A stretch of 64,000 nt of DNA from NCBI GenBank assembly GCA_024693135.1, contig JAILLN010000005.1, forward strand, positions 1 to 64,000, in the 5' to 3' direction. The position numbers and the translations under genes are program-made. Positions 43,425 through 51,004 of the stretch are shown here, one piece after another; positions within the stretch are counted from its first letter, which is position 1, and every line of letters begins with the position of its first letter. The notes beneath the pieces were generated by a model that did not search any database, had not been told where the DNA came from, and was given only the letters and a program-made list of their open reading frames with translations. This DNA is from Lachnospiraceae bacterium (lineage in GTDB: Bacteria > Bacillota > Clostridia > Lachnospirales > Lachnospiraceae).

Positions 43425-43709
43425 ATGAAAGAGCTGTCAATGGATGAATTGGGACATGTATCCGGAGGAAGTGATGATCCGATGGAGCGTCCGAGATGCC
43501 CGGAATGCAGCGTTTTTCTCCAGAACGATGGGAGCGGCTACGTATGTCCGGATTGTAATGGCCGTTATGACCGGAACGGAAACCCGGTCACGGTGGGCAG
43601 GGGAGCCGGACTCAATGCCTCACCGGCACAGGAGGTCAAGATCCTGTCCGGCGGGAAAAAGGGCGCGGGAGGCTTCCTGAAGGGGAACCACAGGACTTTC
43701 CTGGCATGA
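43425..43709 (+). CDS. Double-glycine-leader zinc-ribbon small protein
   Basis: A 94-residue protein. Residues 4-15, LSMDELGHVSGG, match the double-glycine leader consensus LSxxELxxVxGG at every key position, with Gly-Gly at the expected cleavage site. The remaining 79 residues hold a zinc-ribbon-like pair CPEC (residues 26-29) and CPDC (45-48), then a Gly/Lys/Asn-rich tail. Double-glycine leaders normally direct cleavage and export by peptidase-containing ABC transporters; none is in the window. AAGGAGG gives a near-ideal ribosome binding site before the ATG. The stop overlaps the next gene, a lipoprotein hydrolase, by 4 bases. It could be a peptide precursor or a protein that borrowed the leader; function is unknown. 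Confidence 0.75.
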   Translation: MKELSMDELGHVSGGSDDPMERPRCPECSVFLQNDGSGYVCPDCNGRYDRNGNPVTVGRGAGLNASPAQEVKILSGGKKGAGGFLKGNHRTFLA

Positions 43710-45742
43710 GCCTTCTTCCTAAAAAATGGAATAAGAAAAAAGCATTGGCTGCGGCGCTGATCCTGATCTGCGCGGCAGCTCTTGCTATGCCGGGGTGTGC
43801 GAAGCGGACTTCGAAAAAGAAGGATTCCCGGACAAACGGGAAGACGGAAACAGACGAAAAGTCCGGAAGGGAAGACGTGGGAGAAGAGAAGGATACCCCG
43901 GAAAAAGAGGAGGAACCCCAAAAGCAGGGGATGCCTGCCGATCCTTCCCGGGATGAGCCGGTGGTGGTCACCGTATCGGAGCCGCAGACAGCAGGCGGGG
44001 AGGGGCTTTCTGCCGATCTCATTTCGGCGGAAAGGGTGGACGGCATGCCCGGAGGAGACTGGCAGATGGATGCTTCTTTTCCGGATCCCTTCGGCCTGGC
44101 GGGAAGCTCCCGGGCCATGACCCAGGATGCTTACTTTCTGGGCTATGTCGGGCAGGGACAGCTTTATGTAAACCTTTCTCCCTCCATTGCTTCCTTTGAC
44201 TTTTATATCAACGGAAAAAAGGCAGATACCTCCGGCATGCAGCCCGGGAATATCTACCGGGTGAGCTTTCCCGGCGTGGCCCGAAATGGGAAGAATACGG
44301 TGCAGGTAAGCGGGATCGAACCGGCGGGGCTTTCCGGAGCAGTCCGGCTCTGCGTGCCCTATCCCCAGGTGATCGACGGGAAGCCGGAGGATGCCGGGAT
44401 TGACAGCGATGCCATAGATCTGATCTCGGATATCATCGAGGCCGATGTGAAAAACGGCTTTCCCGGGGCGCAGCTTTGCGTCATCCGGAACGGAAGGCTT
44501 GTATGCAGCAGGTCCTGGGGGCGCATCAATGCCTATCATCCGGATGGGACCTTAAATAAGGAGAGCCCGGAGGCGACCACGGATACGCTGTATGACCTGG
44601 CCTCCGTCACCAAGATGTTTGCGGTCAATTACGCCATGCAGAAGCTCCTTACGGAGGGGCAGATCGACCTGGATTCCAAAGTGACGGATTATCTCGGGAG
44701 CGGCTTTTGCGATGAGACCCTGGATTTTCATTATGCCAAGGGGGCGGACGTGGGGATCGACATGCAGAGAGCCTGGAAGGCCTCCATCACGATCCGCGAC
44801 CTTTTGAGGCACAGGGCCGGCTTCCCGGCTTCTCCCCGTTACTGCAATCCCTACGTGGATGCCGTGACGCAGGAGCTTGACGTGTATACCGAAAACCTTC
44901 TCTTTGCGGGAAACGACGGCACGGAGGAGACAAAGCGCGCCACAGAGGAGGCCATATGCCGGACTCCCCTGATGTATGAGCCCGGCACCCATACGGAATA
45001 CTCCGATGTAGACTATATGATCCTGGGGCTTATTATCGAAAAGAAAACCGGAAAAAGCCTGGATGCTTACCTGAAGGAGAACTTTCTGACCCCCATGGGG
45101 CTGTCCCATATGACCTTCCGGCCGCTGGATCATGGCTTCCGCAGGGAGGACTGCGCGGCCACAGAGCTGAATGGCAATACCAGGGACGGCGTGGTGGACT
45201 ATCCCGGCATCCGCAGGGACACCATCTGGGGGGAAGTCCATGACGAGTCGGCTTACTACAGCATGGGAGGCGTTTCGGGCCATGCAGGACTTTTTTCCAA
45301 TGCATCCGACCTGGCGAGGCTGATGTTTGTCATGCTTTCCGGCGGTTATGGAAACAGGCGTTTCTTTTCCGGGGACGTCATCGATGAATTCATTTCTCCC
45401 GGCCAGGAGGATCCCGCCTTCGGCCTGGGCTGGTGGAGGCAGGGAAACGGGGCAAGGAGCCGGTATTTCGGCACCCTGGCAAGTCCCGACGCCTTCGGGC
45501 ACCAGGGCTGGACGGGCACTTTGGTGATGTGCGACCCGGAAAAGGATCTCGTGGTGGCTTACCTGACCAATAAGATCAATACGCCGGTGGCTGATAAATA
45601 TGCAGATCCCAATAAATTCAAGGGAAGCTCCTATACCTCGGCTTCCTTGGGCTTCGTGCCCCAGATCCTTTGTGTGGGCATGAGCGGAGGGGAGGATGTG
45701 AAGCAACAGCTCCAGTCCCTCCGCGATGACCTTCTGAAATGA
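43706..45742 (+). CDS. Lipoprotein serine hydrolase, class C beta-lactamase-like
   Basis: A 678-residue lipoprotein. The lipobox is MPGC (Cys31), followed by a Lys/Glu-rich linker to about residue 100, a beta-sandwich region and a PF00144-type domain from about residue 230. Catalytic blocks are S300-V-T-K303 (SxxK, in DLASVTKMF), Y432-S-D in place of the usual YxN, and GHQGWTGT as the final HxG. The Tyr is kept but the Asn is replaced by Asp. The family includes D,D-peptidases, esterases and beta-lactamase-like enzymes; activity here is likely on peptidoglycan or another surface ester or amide. It starts in an ATGA overlap with the zinc-ribbon peptide gene. Confidence 0.88.
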   Translation: MSLLPKKWNKKKALAAALILICAAALAMPGCAKRTSKKKDSRTNGKTETDEKSGREDVGEEKDTPEKEEEPQKQGMPADPSRDEPVVVTVSEPQTAGGEGLSADLISAERVDGMPGGDWQMDASFPDPFGLAGSSRAMTQDAYFLGYVGQGQLYVNLSPSIASFDFYINGKKADTSGMQPGNIYRVSFPGVARNGKNTVQVSGIEPAGLSGAVRLCVPYPQVIDGKPEDAGIDSDAIDLISDIIEADVKNGFPGAQLCVIRNGRLVCSRSWGRINAYHPDGTLNKESPEATTDTLYDLASVTKMFAVNYAMQKLLTEGQIDLDSKVTDYLGSGFCDETLDFHYAKGADVGIDMQRAWKASITIRDLLRHRAGFPASPRYCNPYVDAVTQELDVYTENLLFAGNDGTEETKRATEEAICRTPLMYEPGTHTEYSDVDYMILGLIIEKKTGKSLDAYLKENFLTPMGLSHMTFRPLDHGFRREDCAATELNGNTRDGVVDYPGIRRDTIWGEVHDESAYYSMGGVSGHAGLFSNASDLARLMFVMLSGGYGNRRFFSGDVIDEFISPGQEDPAFGLGWWRQGNGARSRYFGTLASPDAFGHQGWTGTLVMCDPEKDLVVAYLTNKINTPVADKYADPNKFKGSSYTSASLGFVPQILCVGMSGGEDVKQQLQSLRDDLLK

Positions 45743-45763
45743 TCCCATCTCATTGTGACCCTT

Positions 45764-45792
45764 TTGTGTCTCTGCCCCCAGTATAATATAAG
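45764..45792 (+). promoter_or_regulatory. Promoter of the surface protein gene
   Basis: TTGTGT (45764-45769) and TATAAG (45787-45792) are 17 bases apart; a perfect TATAAT overlaps at 45782-45787 without a good -35. The gene starts about 75 bases on. Confidence 0.55.
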
Positions 45793-45869
45793 ATGTATTT
45801 TTGTAACTATTCCGATGTTTGGATTGTCGTAGGTTTCATGGGCCGGGATCCCGGCCTGGAGGATGGACT

Positions 45870-48800
45870 ATGCTGAAGGATAAATGGAGACGATTCAGCT
45901 CCCTGCGAAAGAAGGTCTTTGCGGGGACTCTTGCCGTTGCTGTGGTCAGCACATCGTTTAATGTGGGAAGCCTCATCGTGACGGCGGATTCCTCGGAGGA
46001 CGGCAGGGTCATCACGGAATTCGAGACCCTTCCGGTGGAGATCACGGAGCAGGAGCTTCCCGTGGGAGCCAGCGAGGAGGATATTGTCTTCCCCAGGGAG
46101 CTGAACATCAAGCTCTATAAAGAAGAGAGCGGAGAAGAGCCCGGGGAAGAGGAACCCGGGGATGAAACGCCCGGGGATGAGGAGCCTGGGGATGAAACCC
46201 CCGGAGAAGAGGAGCCTGGGGATGAAACCCCCGGCGAGAATCCCGGAGAGACCCCTGGCGAGAATCCCGGAGAGACCCCCGGAGAGAATCCCGGAGAAAC
46301 CCCTGGAGAGAATCCCGGAGAAACCCCCGGAGAAGAAAATCCCGCGCCGGCGGTAGAACCCAGCCCGGAAGAGCCCGGCGAAGAGCCTCCGAAGGAGGAA
46401 TCTCCGGAGAAGGCGGATGCCCGGATCCGGTCCTTCTTTGCCCCCCTTGAGGTCTATGCGGCAGGAAGCGAGGAAAAGACCCTGACCGAGGTAGAGTGGA
46501 TCCTGGATCATGACCGGAGCAGCTATGCTTCCTTCCAGGCTGTTTTTGCGGGAGATGTATTTATCTATGTGCCGGATCTGGACCGGTATGGCCTGAAGTC
46601 AGAGGCCGTCCTTCCAAGGATCCGGGTCAAGATCATCGAGAAGGAGGAAGAGGAACAGCCCCAGGAGCCCGAAGAGGAGCCGGGCACGGTTTCCGATAAT
46701 GAGGGAGAGGAAGAAACCCCTTCCGAAAATGAGATCCCGGAACCGGAAGCGCCGGCGGAGGGCTCTGCCTTTGAACGGATGACCGTGATCGGGGGCGTAC
46801 AGATCTCCGTACAGGCACCGGCCGGAGTATTTCCGGAGGGTTCCTCCCTGATCGTCAGGAAGGCCGACGGGCAGGGGACGGTAGAGGGAGCCCTGGAGGA
46901 GGTGTCCTTTGACATCACCGTAAGGGATGCCGACGGAAACGAGATCCAGCCCAATACCGAGGCCGGGGAGGTGACGCTTCGCTTTGACAATGCGCCGCCG
47001 GTAGATAATTACCTGGCCGCAAAGGGAACGGACGACGAGACCGACCTTAAGGCCTATCATTTTGATGAGGAATCCGGAAGGACGGAGATCCCCGTGGAGG
47101 TGGATGGGAGCGACCATTCCGCCATCGTGACGGCCAGCCATTTCTCTATCTTTACCATAGCCAGGATGGGGGAATCCCAAATCATGGCCACGAAATCCAT
47201 TGAAGATCCCATGGTCTCTTTGAAGGTTTCGGAGTATGCCTTTACCGGGGAGGAGGTCCGGCCCGAGGTGACGGTGAAGGACGGGGAGAAGGTCCTCTCC
47301 GAGGAAACGGATTATTCCGTACTTTATTCGGACAATATCGCCGTGGGCACCGGCAAGGCCGAGGTAAGCGGCAAGGGTGAGTATAAGGGCACGGTATCTA
47401 AGAACTTCGTGATCAAGCAGATGGAGGAAAAGCTGGTCATCAAATATGACGGCTCCACGAAAAAGAAGTCAGAGTATGACGGCAAGGTCGTCATCACGGC
47501 AGATAACTACGTGGTGAGCACCTCCCTGGAGGGGCCGTTCAACCCGAAGTATGAGTTTACCGGATCCGGACCGAACAAGTCCGTGACCCTGTATTTCAAG
47601 AACAAGAAGACGGGGATCGTCACGCCGGCCATATCGGTCACGGTCAACTTCGTGGACAAGTCGGTCTTGAAATCCAAGATCACCGTAATGGACAATACCT
47701 GGAGCAGGCTCCAGAGCAAGGAGAAATTTTACAAGTATACCAGGGAGGCGCAGCAGATCACCATATCCTATGCCCTCTCCAAGGACGGGGGCACGGTATC
47801 CAAAAATCAATATTATGTCTGCGATACCTGCTATACCTCCGTGGATGCCCTGGAGGCGTCGGTGGAAACCCAGTGGCGCAGCTATATCTCTACCCAAAAG
47901 CCGGAGATCACCAAGAATAAGATCAGCTATGTCTACGCGAAAGTCACGGATTCCTTCGGGAATGTGGGCTATGCCTCCACGGCGGGGATCTTCCATGACG
48001 ATACGAAGCCTACGGGGCTGAAGATCTCCACATCGCCGAAGGATACCACGGGCACGGCCGAGCTTACCGGGACGGATGCCGAAAGCGGGATCGAGAAATA
48101 CTACATGCTGATCCTGAAAAAGGAGGCGACGAAGCCTACCAGCTCTGAGGTACGGGATAAGGGCCAGTCCTCCAAGGACGGCAAGTTTACCTTCGAAGGC
48201 CTGACGGCTGCCACGGCATATGTCGTATATGGAGTGATCGAGGACAAGGCAGGCAACCTGAGCGAGGTCAAGGATGCGAAGCTCAATACCACCACCTCAT
48301 CTTCCTCCAAATCCTCCTCGGATTCGTCCAGGGCTGCAGATAAAAAGGCAGGCGGAGCCGGGGGTGCCGGAGGTGCAGGCGGAGCCGGGGGTGCGTCCTC
48401 TACGGGAGGCAAGAGCGCTGCTACGGATGCCAGGAGAAAGGCTGCAGAGGAAAAGGCGGCGGCAGCAGCGGCGGCGGCAGCAGCGGCGGCGGCAGAGGAT
48501 GAGGCCATCGCAAACCGGATCCCCTATATCGAGGATGCCACTACCGGGATCCTGATCGGTCCGGAGCAGACCAGCGGCTGGGATAAGATCGAGCAGCAGG
48601 CCGGCAATGCACCGGAGCCCTCCCAGATCTTCATCAACATGAACGGCACCACGGTGGTGCCTGCCGAGGCGCTGAACCGGATCAAGGGAAGGAACGTGAC
48701 CTACTATCTGGATATGAATGACGACATCACCTGGGCCGGAAACGGCATGTCCTTTACCCAGGATCCGTCACAGGATATCGATTTCAGGGTGAGGAAGGAT

Positions 48801-49286
48801 ACGAAGAATATCCCTTCGGCCCTGATCAGTGAGCTGGCGGGAGTCTATCCCCATACCAACCTGACCCTGGTCCATGACGGAGACTTCGGCTTCACAGCCA
48901 TCATGCGGATCAATCTGGGAAGCGACCATGAGGGGCTTTATGCGAACCTGTATTACTATAATGAGGAGAAGGGCGAGCTGGAATTTGAGAATTCCACATC
49001 CATCAAGAAGAGCGGCACGGCGGAATTTGAATTCACCCATGCATCGGACTATACCATTATCCTGCGGGGAGATGCCATGACGGAAAAGTTCGGCGCCGCC
49101 AAGACCAATGACCAGATCATCAAGCCGGAGCAGAAGGGAGGCGGTTCCTTAGGCGGCGCGGGAGGCGGAGGGTTCTTTAGCCCGGCCAGGCTCTGGATCG
49201 CGCTGATCTCCATCATAAGCATCCTGCTTTGCGGCATGATCCTGTTTATGCCGGATAAGAGAAGGGCAAAGCCACAGGAGGCATGA
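45870..49286 (+). CDS. Large low-complexity surface protein with C-terminal membrane anchor
   Basis: About 1138 residues. A signal-type N-terminus (VFAGTLAVAVVSTSFNVGS) is followed by a Glu/Pro/Gly/Thr/Asn repeat region (ETPGENPG units) and a ZU5-like or immunoglobulin-like region (ISVQAPAGVFPEGSSLIVRKA). Several beta domains follow, including a module with KVSEYAFTGEEVRPEVTVKD. A GGAGGAGG tract and an Ala run (AEEKAAAAAAAAAAAAAE) precede the final domain. One C-terminal membrane segment (LWIALISIISILLCGMILFM) and a short basic tail end the protein. It is probably anchored at the cell surface; no enzyme motif is seen. The ATG at 45870 has TGGAGG before it. A bidirectional terminator follows. 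Confidence 0.82.
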   Translation: MLKDKWRRFSSLRKKVFAGTLAVAVVSTSFNVGSLIVTADSSEDGRVITEFETLPVEITEQELPVGASEEDIVFPRELNIKLYKEESGEEPGEEEPGDETPGDEEPGDETPGEEEPGDETPGENPGETPGENPGETPGENPGETPGENPGETPGEENPAPAVEPSPEEPGEEPPKEESPEKADARIRSFFAPLEVYAAGSEEKTLTEVEWILDHDRSSYASFQAVFAGDVFIYVPDLDRYGLKSEAVLPRIRVKIIEKEEEEQPQEPEEEPGTVSDNEGEEETPSENEIPEPEAPAEGSAFERMTVIGGVQISVQAPAGVFPEGSSLIVRKADGQGTVEGALEEVSFDITVRDADGNEIQPNTEAGEVTLRFDNAPPVDNYLAAKGTDDETDLKAYHFDEESGRTEIPVEVDGSDHSAIVTASHFSIFTIARMGESQIMATKSIEDPMVSLKVSEYAFTGEEVRPEVTVKDGEKVLSEETDYSVLYSDNIAVGTGKAEVSGKGEYKGTVSKNFVIKQMEEKLVIKYDGSTKKKSEYDGKVVITADNYVVSTSLEGPFNPKYEFTGSGPNKSVTLYFKNKKTGIVTPAISVTVNFVDKSVLKSKITVMDNTWSRLQSKEKFYKYTREAQQITISYALSKDGGTVSKNQYYVCDTCYTSVDALEASVETQWRSYISTQKPEITKNKISYVYAKVTDSFGNVGYASTAGIFHDDTKPTGLKISTSPKDTTGTAELTGTDAESGIEKYYMLILKKEATKPTSSEVRDKGQSSKDGKFTFEGLTAATAYVVYGVIEDKAGNLSEVKDAKLNTTTSSSSKSSSDSSRAADKKAGGAGGAGGAGGAGGASSTGGKSAATDARRKAAEEKAAAAAAAAAAAAAEDEAIANRIPYIEDATTGILIGPEQTSGWDKIEQQAGNAPEPSQIFINMNGTTVVPAEALNRIKGRNVTYYLDMNDDITWAGNGMSFTQDPSQDIDFRVRKDTKNIPSALISELAGVYPHTNLTLVHDGDFGFTAIMRINLGSDHEGLYANLYYYNEEKGELEFENSTSIKKSGTAEFEFTHASDYTIILRGDAMTEKFGAAKTNDQIIKPEQKGGGSLGGAGGGGFFSPARLWIALISIISILLCGMILFMPDKRRAKPQEA
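46130..46345 (+). repeat. In-frame EEPGDETPG and GENPGETP repeats
   Basis: 24-30 base units encode EEPGDETPGD-type and then PGENPGET-type peptides, with four near-identical copies of the second type. This is a Pro/Glu-rich stalk-like region. Confidence 0.9.
48346..48498 (+). repeat. Gly-Gly-Ala and poly-Ala low-complexity codons
   Basis: A GGAGGAGGAGGAGGA-type glycine/alanine tract (about 48351-48395) is followed by a run of GCN codons giving 13 consecutive alanines (about 48459-48497). Both are in frame inside the surface protein. Confidence 0.85.
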
Positions 49287-49342
49287 TCCTTTAGGTAAGC
49301 CTTTCCGGCGGGATAGGCGGGAATCATAAAAAAAGAATCAAA

Positions 49343-49374
49343 AAAAGGCGGCGCCCTTCACGGCACCGCCTTTT
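49343..49374. terminator. Bidirectional terminator between convergent genes
   Basis: AAAAGGCGGCGCC (49343-49355) pairs with GGCACCGCCTTTT (49362-49374) with one mismatch. A-run on the left and T-run on the right make it active for both the surface protein (plus) and the zinc-ribbon membrane protein (minus). Confidence 0.88.
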
Positions 49375-49376
49375 GT

Positions 49377-49490
49377 ATTAAGGATTGCTTAATCCGCTCT
49401 GTCTTCCTGCATTAAGGATCGCTCAATTCCGCTCTGCCTTCCTGCATTAAGGATTGCTCAGGACCGCTCAATTCTGCTCTACCTTCCTGG
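49377..49490 (-). repeat. Tandem repeats at the 3' end of the zinc-ribbon membrane protein gene
   Basis: On the minus strand three copies read AGGAAGGTAGAGCAGAATTG-, AGGAAGGCAGAGCGGAATTG- and AGGAAGACAGAGCGGATTAA-, each continuing AGC.ATCCTTAAT.C. Units are 45, 35 and 34 bases. The first copy encodes the gene's own last residues RKVEQN and stop; the others are non-coding duplicates of that end. Confidence 0.85.
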
Positions 49491-50730
49491 TCTCGGTCTT
49501 GGAATAAAGGAAGGTATCCCGCTTCGTCGATAGATGGACGGAGCTCTTGATCAGGTATTCCTGGGCATTTTGCTGTTTCACTGCGGTATTCATGGAGCTC
49601 TTCATGATCCAGAGCACGATGCCGGCCACGATCAGGGCGGCGATCACGGAGATGATGGGATCACCCAAAATCGCCATGGAAAGAAGGAAAGTGACCACGG
49701 CAACGATGAGGAAGGAGAGGACCGCCTTGCCTGTGGAGGTGGGAAGCTTCCCTACCAGCTTTCCGGTCTGGCCGTTCATGGCAAAGGTATAGTTCTCATT
49801 ATTGTATTTGGTGGTCAGCATCCATACCGGCATCATGGCATACTGGATCTTGCCGTCCTTGATGTTGATGGATGCGTTTTTCTCGTCCACAGAGGAATAT
49901 CCGCTGACGGAATCCCGGAAGACCTGCTTTACGGAATGAGTCACGCGCTCATTGACCCGGGGCTCGGCTTCCTTGCTGTCCACGTCATATTTCTCTGCCA
50001 GATAGCCGGAAAAATAGGCGCTGTCATATTCCACGGCCGCGCTGTAGTCGAAGGGCTCGATGGCGTCCATATAAGCATCGTCCATCTGCTTGGAGCCGTC
50101 CACCGGGATCTTCTCGAAGTCCATGGTGCCTGCCCGGCTTACCAGATAGGTATCCTTCTTCTTATATTCCGTATTTCCCTGCTTCCAGGTCTTTTCCTTG
50201 ACGGCATTGTAGGTGACGCTGCCCTCGGCTTCACAGTCAAAGAGCCAGAAGGGAACGTAAAGTCCCTTGATCTCCTTTACCCGGTTTCCGGAGGTGAATT
50301 CCTTCGGAAGGAGCAGCTTGCCCTTGTAGAAGGCCTTCAGGGCTTCTTCTGCCTTGCTCTTGTCCAGCTTGAACGGGATCATGCAGTCCGGCTTGTACAT
50401 CCCCTCAAAGGCGGTGGGGATGATGGCCTTATTGCCGCAATACGGGCATTCCGTGGCGGCCGTATTCTCGCTGGCCACGATCTCGGCACCGCAGGAGGGG
50501 CAGCTGTAGCCCGTGAGCTTTCCGCTCTCGTCGCGGATCTCTGCCGGCGCCGTGCTCACCCATGTCATGTCCGATGCGGCGGCAGACTGGGCCTCTGCGG
50601 CCTCGGCTTCCTTCACCTGCTCGATGGTATAGCTGTTCTCACAATAATCGCAGGTAAGCTTTTCTGTCTCGCCCTTAAAAACCAGGGGCGCCCCGCAGCA
50701 GGGGCATTTGAAATTCAATACATCAGCCAT
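49468..50730 (-). CDS. Zinc-ribbon protein with two C-terminal membrane segments
   Basis: A 420-residue protein. Two zinc-ribbon-type pairs lie at the N-terminus: CPCC with CDYC (residues about 9-30) and CPSC with CPYC (about 75-96). A soluble region follows (MYKPDCMIPFKLDKSKAEEAL, GLYVPFWLFDCEAEGS). Two hydrophobic segments come near the C-terminus (AVLSFLIVAVVTFLLSMAIL and IISVIAALIVAGIVLWIM). I recall such TFIIB-type zinc-ribbon proteins being encoded beside SPFH (YdjI/virion-core-like) genes, as here, but the function is not established. The ATG has GGAGGAG upstream. The leader contains two 91-bp repeats. A bidirectional terminator follows the 3' end. Confidence 0.82.
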   Translation of the reverse strand: MADVLNFKCPCCGAPLVFKGETEKLTCDYCENSYTIEQVKEAEAAEAQSAAASDMTWVSTAPAEIRDESGKLTGYSCPSCGAEIVASENTAATECPYCGNKAIIPTAFEGMYKPDCMIPFKLDKSKAEEALKAFYKGKLLLPKEFTSGNRVKEIKGLYVPFWLFDCEAEGSVTYNAVKEKTWKQGNTEYKKKDTYLVSRAGTMDFEKIPVDGSKQMDDAYMDAIEPFDYSAAVEYDSAYFSGYLAEKYDVDSKEAEPRVNERVTHSVKQVFRDSVSGYSSVDEKNASINIKDGKIQYAMMPVWMLTTKYNNENYTFAMNGQTGKLVGKLPTSTGKAVLSFLIVAVVTFLLSMAILGDPIISVIAALIVAGIVLWIMKSSMNTAVKQQNAQEYLIKSSVHLSTKRDTFLYSKTETRKVEQN

Positions 50731-50758
50731 AATCTGTGTTTCTCCTCCTAAATAAACT

Positions 50759-50938
50759 CATGTTTAACTCTGACTTAACCCCGGTCGGATGCGGATACCG
50801 TAACCGGCCAAAATACGGCCGCTAACGGTTTTCAGCTCCTCAATAGACGCATGTTTAACTCTGGCTCACACCGGTCGGATGCGGAACCCGTAACCGGCCC
50901 AAATACGGTCGCTAACGGTATCCAGCTCCTCAATAAAC
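50759..50938 (-). repeat. Two 91-bp direct repeats in the leader of the zinc-ribbon membrane protein gene
   Basis: Copies start at 50759 and 50850 (CATGTTTAACTCTG...), about 90 percent alike by eye. Each contains an imperfect hairpin (CCGTTAGCGGCC pairing with GGCCGGTTACGG) and the block CCGGTCGGATGCGG. The copy nearest the gene includes a 17-base string shared with 61328-61344. Confidence 0.85.
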
Positions 50939-50940
50939 TT

Positions 50941-50990
50941 AGCCGGCTCCGAAGCCCCCGCCTTCAGGGAAGGGAGGGCGGGAGCCGGCT
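50941..50990 (-). terminator. Stem-loop after the SPFH gene
   Basis: AGCCGGCTCC (50941-50950) pairs with GGAGCCGGCT (50981-50990), with an inner GCCCCCGCC/GGCGGG extension. On the minus strand it follows the SPFH stop by about 15 bases, but only AAGTTTATT comes after, so termination may be partial. Confidence 0.5.
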
Positions 50991-51004
50991 GTAAGGTCAG
51001 TTCG

